Assembly (NCBI RefSeq): GCF_012927455.1
Contig: NZ_JABBPE010000017.1
Location: 1 to 64,000, forward strand
Reading direction: 5' to 3'
Origin: Polaromonas sp.
Lineage (GTDB): Bacteria; Pseudomonadota; Gammaproteobacteria; Burkholderiales; Burkholderiaceae_C
Length of the DNA: 64,000 nt
The notes below the pieces were generated by a model. It ran no database searches, was not told where the DNA came from, and saw nothing but the letters and a program-made list of their open reading frames with translations. Shown here piece by piece: positions 16,493 to 27,152 of this stretch. Each line of letters opens with the position of its first letter. Positions within the stretch are counted from its first letter, which is position 1. The position numbers and the translations under genes were made by a program.

Positions 16493-17842
16493 ATGCCAGA
16501 CCAACCCACCCCCGTCCCCTCCACACAAATCCCCTTATGGCGCCAGCTGCAGGGCGCCGCTTCTTTGCTGATGGCCGTTAGGGATGGCCAGTCGATGACG
16601 CCCGCGCTGGAAGACGTTGAGGCCGCGTTGCGCCCCGGCGTGCAGTCGCTGGGCTTTCATGCACTGCGCTGGCTCGGTCGCGCCGAAGCGCTGCGCCAGC
16701 AACTGGCCCGGCGCCCGCCGCCACCCGAGGTCGACGCGCTGCTGTGTGTGGCGCTGGCGCTGATCTGGACCGACGAGGACGCGCCCTACACCGCCCACAC
16801 CCTGGTCGACCAGGCTGTTGAAGCGGCTAAGCGCAGCGAAGGCACGCGCCACCAAGCCAGCTTCATCAATGGCTGTCTACGGCGCTTTTTGCGCGAACGC
16901 GATTCTCTGGTGGCCTTGACCGAAAACAATCCGCAAGCGGTCTGGAACCACCCGCAATGGTGGATAGACCGGGTGCGCAAAGACCATCCGACGCACTGGC
17001 AGGTGATCTTGCGCGCCAACAACAGCCGGGCTCCGCTGATTTTACGAATAAATGAACAAAAAACGACTCAAGCCCAATACCTACGGGCGCTAGCAGCTAT
17101 TAATATAGTAGCGTCTCCAGTCGGCAAACAAGGCGTTATCCTGGCCGCCGCACGCCCCGTGAGCGCCTTGCCGGGCTTTGCCGAAGGGCATTTTTCAGTG
17201 CAGGACGCCGCCGCCCAACTGGCCGCGCCTTTGCTGCTGGAGGGGCTGGCGGCTGGCGCCGCTGATGGCCGCTTGAATATCCTCGACGCCTGCGCTGCGC
17301 CCGGCGGCAAGACCGCCCACTTGCTGGAACTGGGCGATTGTGCCGTGACCGCCCTTGACATCGATGCCAAGCGCTGCGGGCGCATCGTGCAAAACCTGCA
17401 GCGCCTGGGCCTGCAGGCCGACATCAAAGTGGGTGACGCCGGCGCGCCTGATAGCTGGTGGGACGGTCGGTTTTACGACGGCATTTTGCTGGATGCGCCT
17501 TGCACCGCCTCGGGCATCGTGCGGCGCCACCCCGACGTGCGCTGGTTGCGCCGTCCCACCGACATCGCCCAACTTGCCAGCATCCAGGCGCATTTGCTAG
17601 CCACCTTGTGGCCCCTGCTCAGACCCGGCGGGCGCCTGCTGTACTGCACCTGCTCGGTTTTCAGCGCAGAGTGTGACATCCAGATACAAACGTTTGTTGC
17701 GCACCACACGGATGCCTTATTAATGCCCTCGCCCGGGCATTTACTGCCCCAAGTCAGCGCCGGAGCCGCCGTCTTCCCGGACAATTTGCTGCGTGAGCAT
17801 GACGGTTTCTATTACGCACTTCTTGAAAAACGCAGCCCTTGA
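16493..17842 (+). CDS. rsmB: 16S rRNA (cytosine(967)-C5)-methyltransferase RsmB
   Basis: A 449-residue RsmB/Fmu. The N-terminal NusB-like domain (to about 150) is followed by the catalytic domain with the SAM motif NILDACAAPGGKTAHLLEL, DAPCTASGIVRRHPDVRW and the second catalytic cysteine in LLYCTCSVF. It methylates C967 of 16S rRNA. A family 1 repeat lies inside the frame at 17064-17112 but leaves the protein at normal length. Its 3' end overlaps the DUF4390 gene by about 50 bases. Confidence 0.93.
   Translation: MPDQPTPVPSTQIPLWRQLQGAASLLMAVRDGQSMTPALEDVEAALRPGVQSLGFHALRWLGRAEALRQQLARRPPPPEVDALLCVALALIWTDEDAPYTAHTLVDQAVEAAKRSEGTRHQASFINGCLRRFLRERDSLVALTENNPQAVWNHPQWWIDRVRKDHPTHWQVILRANNSRAPLILRINEQKTTQAQYLRALAAINIVASPVGKQGVILAAARPVSALPGFAEGHFSVQDAAAQLAAPLLLEGLAAGAADGRLNILDACAAPGGKTAHLLELGDCAVTALDIDAKRCGRIVQNLQRLGLQADIKVGDAGAPDSWWDGRFYDGILLDAPCTASGIVRRHPDVRWLRRPTDIAQLASIQAHLLATLWPLLRPGGRLLYCTCSVFSAECDIQIQTFVAHHTDALLMPSPGHLLPQVSAGAAVFPDNLLREHDGFYYALLEKRSP
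17064..17112 (+). repeat. Family 1 repeat inside rsmB
   Basis: GCCCAATACCTACGGGCGC followed by AGCAGCTATTAATATAGTAGC. It encodes roughly AQYLRALAAINIVAS in the linker between the NusB-like and catalytic domains. The E. coli protein has a segment of similar length there, so the repeat replaced rather than lengthened the linker. Confidence 0.8.
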
Positions 17843-18475
17843 AACGATAGGCTGCGCGACGCGCAGCATAGTGCGCTGCCTGTGGTGCTGGTGCCTGGGC
17901 GCGCTGTTGGCGGCAGCCGTCCAAAGCGCCGCCCTGGCCACCGAGCTCTCCCAGCTGCGCCTGGAGCGCGCCGATGACGGCGTTTATCTGTCTGCGCTGG
18001 CCCAATTTGAGCTTCCGCCCGTGGTGGAAGACGCGCTGCTCAAGGGAATTCCGATGTTCTTTGTGGTCGAAGCCGACATCTATCGCTACCGCTGGTACTG
18101 GACCGACGTGCAGGCAGCCAGCGCCGCCCGCACCATGCGGCTGGCTTATCAGCCCCTGACCCGACGCTGGCGTGTCAACATTGCCTCCGGCCTGATCACC
18201 AATTCCGCCGGCCTGCGCGCCACGCTCAATCAAAACCACGACACCCTGGCCGAAGCGCTGTCGGCGATCCAGCGCGTCGCCCGCTGGAAGATCGCCGAGT
18301 CTGCGGAAGTGGATCGGGACGCCGCGTACAGGCTTGAATTCAGTTTCCGGCTGGATCTGTCCCAGTTACCTCGCCCTTTCCAGATCGGCATGGCAGGGCA
18401 ACGCGAATGGGACATTTCCGCACAGATCACTGCACCGCTCAAACTGGAGCCGTCCGCCAGCACTGAAAGCGCCAA

Positions 18476-18479
<4 letters not shown>
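17793..18479 (+). CDS. DUF4390 domain-containing protein
   Basis: A 228-residue (or 226 from ATG 17799) exported or membrane-anchored protein of unknown function. After an N-terminal hydrophobic stretch (CLWCWCLGALLAAAVQSAALA) comes the DUF4390 region (LSALAQFELPPVVEDALLKG, FFVVEADIYRYRWYW). It starts inside the rsmB 3' end and its stop overlaps the GTG start of the histidine kinase. Betaproteobacteria commonly keep this gene next to an NtrYX-like pair, which suggests a role in that signalling system; the role itself is unknown. Confidence 0.85.
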
Positions 18480-20785
<2,306 letters not shown>

Positions 20786-20878
20786 CAGCGTACTGCGCCA
20801 CGCACCCGTCAGAACATTCAGTAACACTCCACATCCGACCAAAACATCGGCAATAAACGGCAGGGCAACAATTCAATC

Positions 20879-21553
20879 ATGGCAAACATTCTGGTGGTCG
20901 ACGACGAGCTGGGCATACGCGACCTCCTCTCCGAAATTCTCAATGACGAAGGCCATCAGATCGAGCTGGCGGAAAACGCCGCGCAAGCCCGCGCCGCCCG
21001 CAGCCGCGCCCGGCCAGACCTGGTACTGCTCGACATCTGGATGCCCGACACCGATGGCGTGACGCTGCTCAAGGAGTGGTCTTCCAGCGGACTGCTCACC
21101 ATGCCCGTGATCATGATGAGCGGCCACGCCACCATAGACACTGCGGTAGAGGCCACCAAGATTGGCGCCATGGCCTTTCTGGAAAAGCCCATCACGCTGC
21201 AAAAATTGCTCAAGGCCGTGGAGCAAGGCCTGACCCGAACGGCAGCGCGCAAACCCCTGAGCCTGAACGCCGCACTGCACCCGACCGACCTCACCGTCGA
21301 GTCCATCATGACCGGCGGCATCTTGCCTGTGCCGGTGGATTTGGGCCCGCAGGCCACGCAGAGCTTTCTGCTGGAAAAACCTCTGCGAGACGCACGTGAC
21401 GAATTTGAGAAAGCCTACTTCGAATTTCACCTCGCCAAAGAAGGTGGCTCCATGACCCGGGTGGCTGAAAAGACCGGCCTGGAGCGCACCCATCTGTACC
21501 GCAAGCTCAAGCAGCTCGGCGTCGATCTCACGCGCGGCAAGCGCGCCGTTTGA
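20879..21553 (+). CDS. NtrX-like response regulator lacking the AAA+ domain
   Basis: A 224-residue regulator with an N-terminal receiver domain (phospho-acceptor Asp 52 in LVLLDIWMPDTDGV, conserved Lys in FLEKPI) and a C-terminal Fis-type helix-turn-helix (MTRVAEKTGLERTHLYRKLK). Between them is only a short linker (about residues 125-165), so the sigma54-interacting AAA+ domain of classical NtrX is absent. It is therefore not a sigma54 activator of the usual kind. It lies 93 bases behind the kinase gene and is its probable partner. Confidence 0.88.
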   Translation: MANILVVDDELGIRDLLSEILNDEGHQIELAENAAQARAARSRARPDLVLLDIWMPDTDGVTLLKEWSSSGLLTMPVIMMSGHATIDTAVEATKIGAMAFLEKPITLQKLLKAVEQGLTRTAARKPLSLNAALHPTDLTVESIMTGGILPVPVDLGPQATQSFLLEKPLRDARDEFEKAYFEFHLAKEGGSMTRVAEKTGLERTHLYRKLKQLGVDLTRGKRAV

Positions 21554-21594
21554 ACATCAAGCCTTCACTGCGTCGAAGACGCTCGCCGCTGATA

Positions 21595-21600
21595 TATAAT
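21595..21600 (+). promoter_or_regulatory. -10 element of the tRNA-Phe gene
   Basis: A perfect TATAAT ends 10 bases before the first base of tRNA-Phe, the right distance for a sigma70 promoter. No convincing -35 box is visible 16-18 bases upstream. Confidence 0.6.
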
Positions 21601-21610
21601 TTGCCGCTCA

Positions 21611-21686
21611 GGCCCGGTAGCTCAGTCGGTAGAGCAGAGGATTGAAAATCCTTGTGTCGGTGGTTCGATTCCGCCCCAGGCCACCA
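21611..21686 (+). tRNA. trnF: tRNA-Phe (anticodon GAA)
   Basis: A 76-nt tRNA with encoded CCA. The anticodon loop ATTGAAAAT gives GAA. The T arm is GGTGG-TTCGATT-CCGCC. The acceptor strands GGCCCGG and CCAGGCC leave a C5-A68 mismatch where C-G would be expected, an odd departure in a normally invariant stem. A terminator follows at 21705. Confidence 0.95.
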
Positions 21687-21704
21687 AAGTTCTTAATTAA
21701 ATTA

Positions 21705-21739
21705 ACGGGTTACGTTTCATGCGTAACCCGTTTTTTTTT
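21705..21739 (+). terminator. Rho-independent terminator behind tRNA-Phe
   Basis: A perfect 10-bp stem, ACGGGTTACG 21705-21714 and CGTAACCCGT 21722-21731, loop TTTCATG, ending in a run of nine T residues (21731-21739). Confidence 0.95.
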
Positions 21740-21847
21740 GTGATGTGTCAACCAGCTGTCAACGGCGCTAATGGGTTGAGTTGTACCGCTTCTTGCAAAT
21801 GCTCTGGCGAACGCAACTACCGGGTTGGTTTCATTGAAAGAAATATC

Positions 21848-22630
21848 ATGCACCCGAATAAATTCGTATCCATTGCGCGCAGGAAAATCCATTTGGCAGC
21901 CGCATTCCTGTTGCTCTCATCTTGGTTTGCCGTTGGGCCGGCAGGGGCTCAGACCTGGAAAAGCCACTTGAGCGCTGACGAGCCTGAAGCCCTCTACCGG
22001 CACTATTGTTCGTCATGCCACGGCGCGAAAGGCGACGGCAAGGGCCTCGGAGATTTCGTACTCGAACCTCCACCGAAAAATTTCACCTCTAAAGAAACGC
22101 GGCAAGAGTTGTCGCGCGCCCACATGATCGAGGTGCTCAATAAGGGCACGCGAAAAAAGGGAAAGCGCACGGGCATGATAGCGTTCAAAGACAACCTTAG
22201 CCCCCAGCAGATCGAGTCGGTGGTGGACTACGTCATTGTCACGTTCATGGACGGAAAGTTGGCGCCGAAAGCCCAGGTCCACGCCGGCCATGACCATTCC
22301 GCGGAGACAGTCAAGACGGTGGATTATCCGTACGGCCTCACGCCCAACGCGTCACGCGGACAATCGATTTATTCGGCCAGTTGCCAATCGTGTCACGGGG
22401 AAAAAGGCGATGGGCGCGGCAGCCCCGCGCAGATGGGCTCGATTAATCCTCGAAGCTTTCGTGACGCCGATTTCGTCAAGTCTGTCAGCGGGTTTTCGTT
22501 ATTCTCGGCAGTTTCGCGCGGTCCTGGCCATATGCCCGTTGGGCAACAGATACTGCCCAATCAGGACATAGCGGACGTCTCCGAGTACGTCCTACGGACT
22601 TATTCCAAGCCGCGCCCGCCCCAGCCGTGA
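21848..22630 (+). CDS. Exported diheme c-type cytochrome
   Basis: A 260-residue periplasmic protein with an N-terminal signal segment (LAAAFLLLSSWFAVGPAGAQ) and two haem-binding motifs, CSSCH at 54-58 and CQSCH at 179-183, each heading a cytochrome c fold (GAKGDGKG and GEKGDGRG follow them). It is likely an electron carrier or the donor subunit of an unidentified periplasmic enzyme. I chose ATG 21848; the open frame extends upstream into the tRNA terminator and that part is not coding. No partner gene is adjacent, so its role is unknown. Confidence 0.8.
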   Translation: MHPNKFVSIARRKIHLAAAFLLLSSWFAVGPAGAQTWKSHLSADEPEALYRHYCSSCHGAKGDGKGLGDFVLEPPPKNFTSKETRQELSRAHMIEVLNKGTRKKGKRTGMIAFKDNLSPQQIESVVDYVIVTFMDGKLAPKAQVHAGHDHSAETVKTVDYPYGLTPNASRGQSIYSASCQSCHGEKGDGRGSPAQMGSINPRSFRDADFVKSVSGFSLFSAVSRGPGHMPVGQQILPNQDIADVSEYVLRTYSKPRPPQP

Positions 22631-22693
22631 GTTGCACAGCTCTGAGCGGCCGGGGAGAAGCGGTACCATTGCCGCTCATCAAACAGGACATTT

Positions 22694-23026
22694 ATGAATA
22701 CTACAGCCCAGCGAATCGTCAGCGCATTGCAGCAGCTAGAGCAGTTCTTGCCTGGACATCACAGCGCTTCGCCAGACTATGCTGAGAATGTTCTAACCGG
22801 TGCACGGGTTGCACCAGTGCCAGATCCGTCTGATGAAGGCGATGGTTTTCTTACTGTGACGTTTCCTGGTGGTCACGCCATGAAAGTAAATGGACGCCTC
22901 TATCTCCATCTTCAGATAATTGAAAGCGCACGGTTTGAGGCGGATGGGGATGATGGAAATATTACAGTGAGCCAGCGCGTTGCTCAACTTTCAGAGCATC
23001 TTCGGCGTAAGTACGAACTTAACTGA
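22694..23026 (+). CDS. Hypothetical protein
   Basis: A 110-residue soluble acidic protein with no signal peptide or membrane segment. ATG 22694 has AGGA about 9 bases upstream. The central part (FLTVTFPGGHAMKVNGRLYL) suggests a beta-rich core and the C-terminal 25 residues a helix. I do not recognise a family. Its base composition is visibly less GC-rich than its neighbours, which may mean later acquisition. Confidence 0.6.
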   Translation: MNTTAQRIVSALQQLEQFLPGHHSASPDYAENVLTGARVAPVPDPSDEGDGFLTVTFPGGHAMKVNGRLYLHLQIIESARFEADGDDGNITVSQRVAQLSEHLRRKYELN

Positions 23027-23235
23027 GGCGTTAATAAGCCTGCACTCAGGGAACCCCCCGCTAGCCCAATAAGCACGCTACCTGAAAACGCTAAATAATT
23101 CTTTGCAATAAGGCAGCAAACCGCGCCAGCGTTCAGACAAGTGGCTTCGCGACACTGTCGCTAGAACTGTGGCCTTGCGCGGCGCTGATGGTTTTTGTGG
23201 CAGGTAAGCCCAAGAGAGCCGCCATTTCCGCCTCC

Positions 23236-24567
23236 CTACGGTCCATCCGCCCCAGCCCGCGGACCACGGGCCTTCGGCTTGCGCGCCTCGTAGCGCTTCA
23301 TCAGCGGCGTGACCGAGATGCCGTGCGCAATCACCGAGGCCACCACCACGGCGAGGGTCAGGGACAACAGGCGCTCGGCCAGTGCGGGTTTGATGTGGTG
23401 GCTGATGGCGTACAGCAGGTAGTACAGCGAGCCAATGCCGCGAATGCCGAACCAGGCGATCAGGCGGCGTTGCGCGCCCCTGACCGGTGTGCCTAGCAGG
23501 CCTATATACACCGCCAGCGGGCGAATCAGCAGGAACAGCACCGGGATGAACCACAGCACCTCGCTGCGAAACTTCACGCTGGCCACCAGCACGCCGACGG
23601 CCAGCACAATGCCGACCTCGACGAAGCTCTCCAACTGGCTGTTAAAGCGCTGCACCGCGTTCATCATGTGCGCCGGCGCCTCGGCGCCCGTCGCTTCTCG
23701 CTCTGATTCGCTGAGTTCCGCGGCCGGTTCGGTCAGCGGCTGCGGTTTCGATTCGTCGATGCGGCGCAGCGCCAGCCCGGCGGCAAATACCGCCAAAAAC
23801 CCATAGGTGAGGGTGAGCAGCGCCAGCCCGTAGGTCAGGGCGATCAGCCCCAGCGCAATGAATTCGTCCGAGCCCAGCGCCTCGCGATGCCGCATGCGCA
23901 GATAGATGATGGCGCGGCCCACCAGCGTGCCCAGCAAATAGCCCAGAGCCAAGCCGCCCGCCACGGCCCACAGCACATCGACCGCCCACCAGCGCCAGCC
24001 GCCTTCGCCCAACTCATGCAGGCCCAGCAGACCCAGGCCCAGCATGACAAAGGGAAAGGCCGTGCCGTCGTTCAGCCCGCCTTCGCCGGTCAGGCCAAAG
24101 CGCAGGCGGTCGCGGTCGCCCGGGTTGGACACCTGCACGTCCGAGGCCAGCACCGGATCGGTAGGCGCCAAAATCGCGCCCAGCAGCACCGCCGCGCCCA
24201 CCGGCAAATCCAGCGCAAACACGCCCAGCGCAGTGACGGCGCCTACCGTGACCAGCATGGACAGCGTGGCCAGTTGCACCGGAATGCGCCAGCGCCAGTC
24301 CTTCAGCGGCAGTTCCAGCTTCATGCCGGCAGTGAACAGCGAGATAAGCACGGCTACTTCGGTCAGTCGCTCCAGCAGCACCACGTTTTTGATGGCGTCG
24401 AGCTTGAGCAGACCCAGGCCCAGCGGCCCGATGGCGACGCCGGCGATCAGGTAGAGCATGGCCGCGCTCAGCGGCAGGCGGGCAATGAAGGAGCCGGCCA
24501 GCGTCATGGCGATCAGCAGCAGGCCGACGATGATGCTGCCGGCGATGAAGTCGGACGGCTCCGTCAT
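23236..24567 (-). CDS. Cation/proton antiporter, CPA1 (NhaP) type
   Basis: A 443-residue inner-membrane antiporter with about 12 hydrophobic segments. The core motif region GAILAPTDPVLASDVQ and FGLTGEGGLNDGTAFPFVML hold the conserved Asp residues of CPA1 Na+(K+)/H+ exchangers. A charged loop rich in Glu separates the last helices, and the C-terminal tail is basic. ATG 24567 is chosen because the preceding in-frame residues to 24639 look non-conserved and begin with TTG. The ion specificity cannot be read from sequence. Confidence 0.85.
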   Translation of the reverse strand: MTEPSDFIAGSIIVGLLLIAMTLAGSFIARLPLSAAMLYLIAGVAIGPLGLGLLKLDAIKNVVLLERLTEVAVLISLFTAGMKLELPLKDWRWRIPVQLATLSMLVTVGAVTALGVFALDLPVGAAVLLGAILAPTDPVLASDVQVSNPGDRDRLRFGLTGEGGLNDGTAFPFVMLGLGLLGLHELGEGGWRWWAVDVLWAVAGGLALGYLLGTLVGRAIIYLRMRHREALGSDEFIALGLIALTYGLALLTLTYGFLAVFAAGLALRRIDESKPQPLTEPAAELSESEREATGAEAPAHMMNAVQRFNSQLESFVEVGIVLAVGVLVASVKFRSEVLWFIPVLFLLIRPLAVYIGLLGTPVRGAQRRLIAWFGIRGIGSLYYLLYAISHHIKPALAERLLSLTLAVVVASVIAHGISVTPLMKRYEARKPKARGPRAGADGP

Positions 24568-24720
24568 GGCCGGCGCGGCGCGCGCAGCCGAGGGCCTGCG
24601 CAAAACAGTTGGTAACTCATTCGCACAGCTTAAGGCCAACAGCGCTGGCGTGACGCTTGACGTGCGCCGCCGTGGCGGGCGCAGGCCGGCCGCGCCCGTC
24701 TGCCGGGTTAATGATGAAAT

Positions 24721-24778
24721 GAGGCTCTAGCCCTTTATCCATATGCGCAAGCAGCTATCAAAAAAATAGCAAATAGCG
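24721..24778 (+). repeat. Family 1 repeat between the antiporter and pldA
   Basis: A partly degenerate copy: CTAGCCCTTTATCCATATGC followed by the intact hairpin half AAGCAGCTATCAAAAAAATAGC-like (GCTAT, A/T-rich loop, ATAGC). It lies in the 228-base space between two minus-strand genes. Confidence 0.7.
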
Positions 24779-24795
24779 GGCTCCGCAAGGTGGGG

Positions 24796-26025
24796 CTACC
24801 AGTCGACAAGGCTCAGGCCGACGCTCAGCACATGGCGCCTTCGGTTGTAGTCCAGCAGGCTGTCGCCGTAGCCGCTGAACAGCTGCAGGTGGTAGCGCAG
24901 GCCGGTGTAGCTTGGCGACGAGGTCGGTGCCATCGTCCAGTCCAGGCGCGCCGAGCCACGGGAGATGCTGCGCAGCGAATGGCGCAGCGTGACGCCGACA
25001 GAGTTGGATTTACTGATCTGCCAGTTGCCGGAAAGCTCGGCGCGACCCACATAGTTTTCGATGCCGGGGTTGTCATCATCGCCCGACCGCTCGGGCAGTC
25101 GGTCCCAGATGCGGCCCTGCAGAGTCAGGCCGGAATCGCGGCTCAATACCTTTTCCGCCGCGCCCATCAGGTAAATGCGGTTCCAGCTGCGTGACAGCGG
25201 CAGCCCCTGGCCGTTGGACTGGTGCACCATCCCCAGGCCCGACAGCCGGTAGACCCAGCCACCGGGCAGCGCGATCTGATGCGGGTAAATGTAGAGGGCC
25301 TCGGGTTCGTGGTCGGTCACGCGAAACGGCCGCGACAGGTCGGCATTAAACAGCTGCCAGTAGCTCTGCTGGGTGTAGCCAATCCACACTGAATCGTGGT
25401 CGTCGTCGTTCTGCGAGCCGCTTTTAAGCAAGCCCTTGGCGACCTTGGTGCGCACCGACAGCTGAATCCGGGTTTCGGTGCGGTTGTAGGGCAGTGCTTT
25501 CAGCGCTGAGTGCCCGTCCGCGTCGGAGGTGGGCTGCTCGTTCACGCTGCTCGATGCGATCACGGCCAGCGTGGTCGGCCGGTAGCCGCGCAGACCAAAG
25601 TTGTCGCAATCGGTGCCGCGCTGCAGTTCCCAGAACTTCGACAGTTCGGAGTACGTGCTGTCTTTGCAACCCACCGGTTTGCCGTCGGGTGCCTCGGTGT
25701 TCAAAGTAGGCAACAACAGCACCTGAGTAGCGGGTTGTCCGGTGGCCGGATTGGCCGGGGCGGTGGTCAGCGAAGGCGCGAGCTTGTCGGGCGAGGTCTG
25801 GGCATCGGCCCAGCGCTGGAAGCAGGCCAGTTGCCCCGCCGGGTCGCTTTTCAGCGTCTGGCAAGCTTGCCAGTCGAGGCTGGTGGCGCTGCCAACGGGC
25901 GTCGCCGCAGGGCTGCTTTGCGCTTGGGCCAAGCCAGCGGCCAGCAGGCCGGCGCAAAGCAAGTGGGTGCAAAGCGGGCGCAGGCCAAGGCGGGGCACCA
26001 GTGGGGTCAAGAGTCGCGGATTCAT
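24796..26025 (-). CDS. pldA: Outer membrane phospholipase A1 (OMPLA)
   Basis: A 409-residue outer-membrane phospholipase. The signal sequence (CTHLLCAGLLAAGLAQAQ) is followed by an N-terminal region absent from the 289-residue E. coli enzyme, then the barrel. The active-site segment HQSNGQGLPLSRSWNRIY has the His-x-Ser and the Asn 12 residues later at exactly the spacing of E. coli His142, Ser144 and Asn156. The C-terminal strand ends in Trp. It hydrolyses mislocalised surface phospholipids. Confidence 0.9.
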   Translation of the reverse strand: MNPRLLTPLVPRLGLRPLCTHLLCAGLLAAGLAQAQSSPAATPVGSATSLDWQACQTLKSDPAGQLACFQRWADAQTSPDKLAPSLTTAPANPATGQPATQVLLLPTLNTEAPDGKPVGCKDSTYSELSKFWELQRGTDCDNFGLRGYRPTTLAVIASSSVNEQPTSDADGHSALKALPYNRTETRIQLSVRTKVAKGLLKSGSQNDDDHDSVWIGYTQQSYWQLFNADLSRPFRVTDHEPEALYIYPHQIALPGGWVYRLSGLGMVHQSNGQGLPLSRSWNRIYLMGAAEKVLSRDSGLTLQGRIWDRLPERSGDDDNPGIENYVGRAELSGNWQISKSNSVGVTLRHSLRSISRGSARLDWTMAPTSSPSYTGLRYHLQLFSGYGDSLLDYNRRRHVLSVGLSLVDW

Positions 26026-26111
26026 AGTGTCGACCAGAGGTCAGTAGGGACGAAGGGGGAATGACGGGTAGTCGACGCGTTCAAGCTGCTGGCTACCTGC
26101 GGTCGATTTTT

Positions 26112-26615
26112 TTAGGGAAGTTTGGTGAGTGTGAAGGGCACGTCGGGCGCGTCATCAGGGGCGTCGGGGCTGGTGTCTTTCCAGGTGCCCTGAAACACCT
26201 TGCCGCACGAACCCTCGACCATTTCGCCATTCCAGGTGCCGGTGATGCTGATGTTGTCAGACGACTCGTCCAGCAGCAGCATGCCTTCTTCCAGGTCACC
26301 GGCCAGCGCGGCTTTTGCGGCATGGCCGGCTGGCGTTTGCGTGCCCGCTTTTTTGCCAAGCTCGCGGCTGACCGTGCCGGCCAGGCTTTCAGTAAATTCG
26401 GCGTGCCGCTCCAGCAGCATGGTGGCGCGTGCCGGCAGCCCTGCCGGAGGTCGGGCAAAACGCACGGCCCAGCGGCCATGCAGCTGTTCAGCTTTGATGG
26501 TTTGATCCGGCGGACATGCTGTTTTGGCTGTGTTTTGGGCGCTAGCCCAGGTAGCAAGGGCGCTGGCAGCTATAAAAAATAGAGCAGAACGAAAAAAATT
26601 CTGAGGCATGGGCAA
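26112..26615 (-). CDS. Small exported protein of unknown function
   Basis: A 167-residue protein with a clear signal peptide (ALFFIAASALATWASAQ) and a mature part with two Cys residues (TACPPDQT and GSCGKVFQG) that may form a disulfide. The C-terminal half (NISITGTWNGEMVEGSCG) looks like a beta domain. The signal core is encoded by a family 1 repeat (26538-26585). There is no clear ribosome-binding site before ATG 26615 or 26609. I do not recognise the family. Confidence 0.7.
   Translation of the reverse strand: MPMPQNFFRSALFFIAASALATWASAQNTAKTACPPDQTIKAEQLHGRWAVRFARPPAGLPARATMLLERHAEFTESLAGTVSRELGKKAGTQTPAGHAAKAALAGDLEEGMLLLDESSDNISITGTWNGEMVEGSCGKVFQGTWKDTSPDAPDDAPDVPFTLTKLP
26538..26585 (+). 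repeat. Family 1 repeat encoding a signal peptide core
   Basis: GCGCTAGCCCAGGTAGCAAG followed by GGCGCTGGCAGCTATAAAAA and ATAG. The repeat lies within the first 30 codons of the minus-strand gene 26112-26615. Read on that strand, its hairpin half gives FFIAASA, the hydrophobic core of the signal peptide. Confidence 0.75.
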
Positions 26616-27152
26616 ATAGGAGGTCCAGCCTGGATCAGGCGATTAGGCGGTCCGGTCGGCAGGCTCTGCCCGTTTGGGGCTGAGCTACGCGTAGGCAGGA
26701 AGCCGGTGCAAGGTTGAGTGAGGGATTCAGCAGACAAGCGCTGAAACTGATCGAAGCGCTGCGCAAGCTGTTGTGATTGCGCACTATCGCACGAATCCAG
26801 TGCTTATCAAGTTCGCTTACCAGCAAACTCAGCCTGTTGCAATTTTCTGTAACTTCGATATTGGCTGGGGCTTGCTTCCTGCTGCCAGCGGCGCAGCATC
26901 AATTTTCGTCAATGTCTAGCAGTCCTGGCGCTGGTTTCTGGAGCTGCACCGCTCTGGGCCGAAGGCGGCACACCCGGGTTCGCGGTGAACGACGGGGGGT
27001 GAGCTGGCGCGTCAATTCCGGCGCACCACGCGATTCGCGCCGTGCCAAAAATGGTTACAACCTTATTGCGCTGGCCAAGGCGCAGGCGCGGGCAAACTCA
27101 ATAAGGCAGCGCGCCCACCCAGCCGCCGGTAACGCCAGCAGGGCTGGCAGTG
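26616..27152. other. 537-base stretch without a convincing gene
   Basis: This lies between the start of the small exported protein and the 3' end of rep. I see no ORF with coding character, no RNA gene and no strong terminator. A plus-strand frame of 150 codons begins at 26777 but runs into rep in antisense, has no ribosome-binding site and an arginine-rich end typical of a shadow. A promoter for the minus-strand gene at 26615 is expected here but not identifiable. Confidence 0.5.

Noticed and set aside
23061..23096. Possible family 1 remnant in the 209-base gap between 22694-23026 and the antiporter gene
   Set aside because: CTAGCCCAATAAGCACGC resembles the 5' half but no stem can be formed with confidence; nothing else is seen in the gap.
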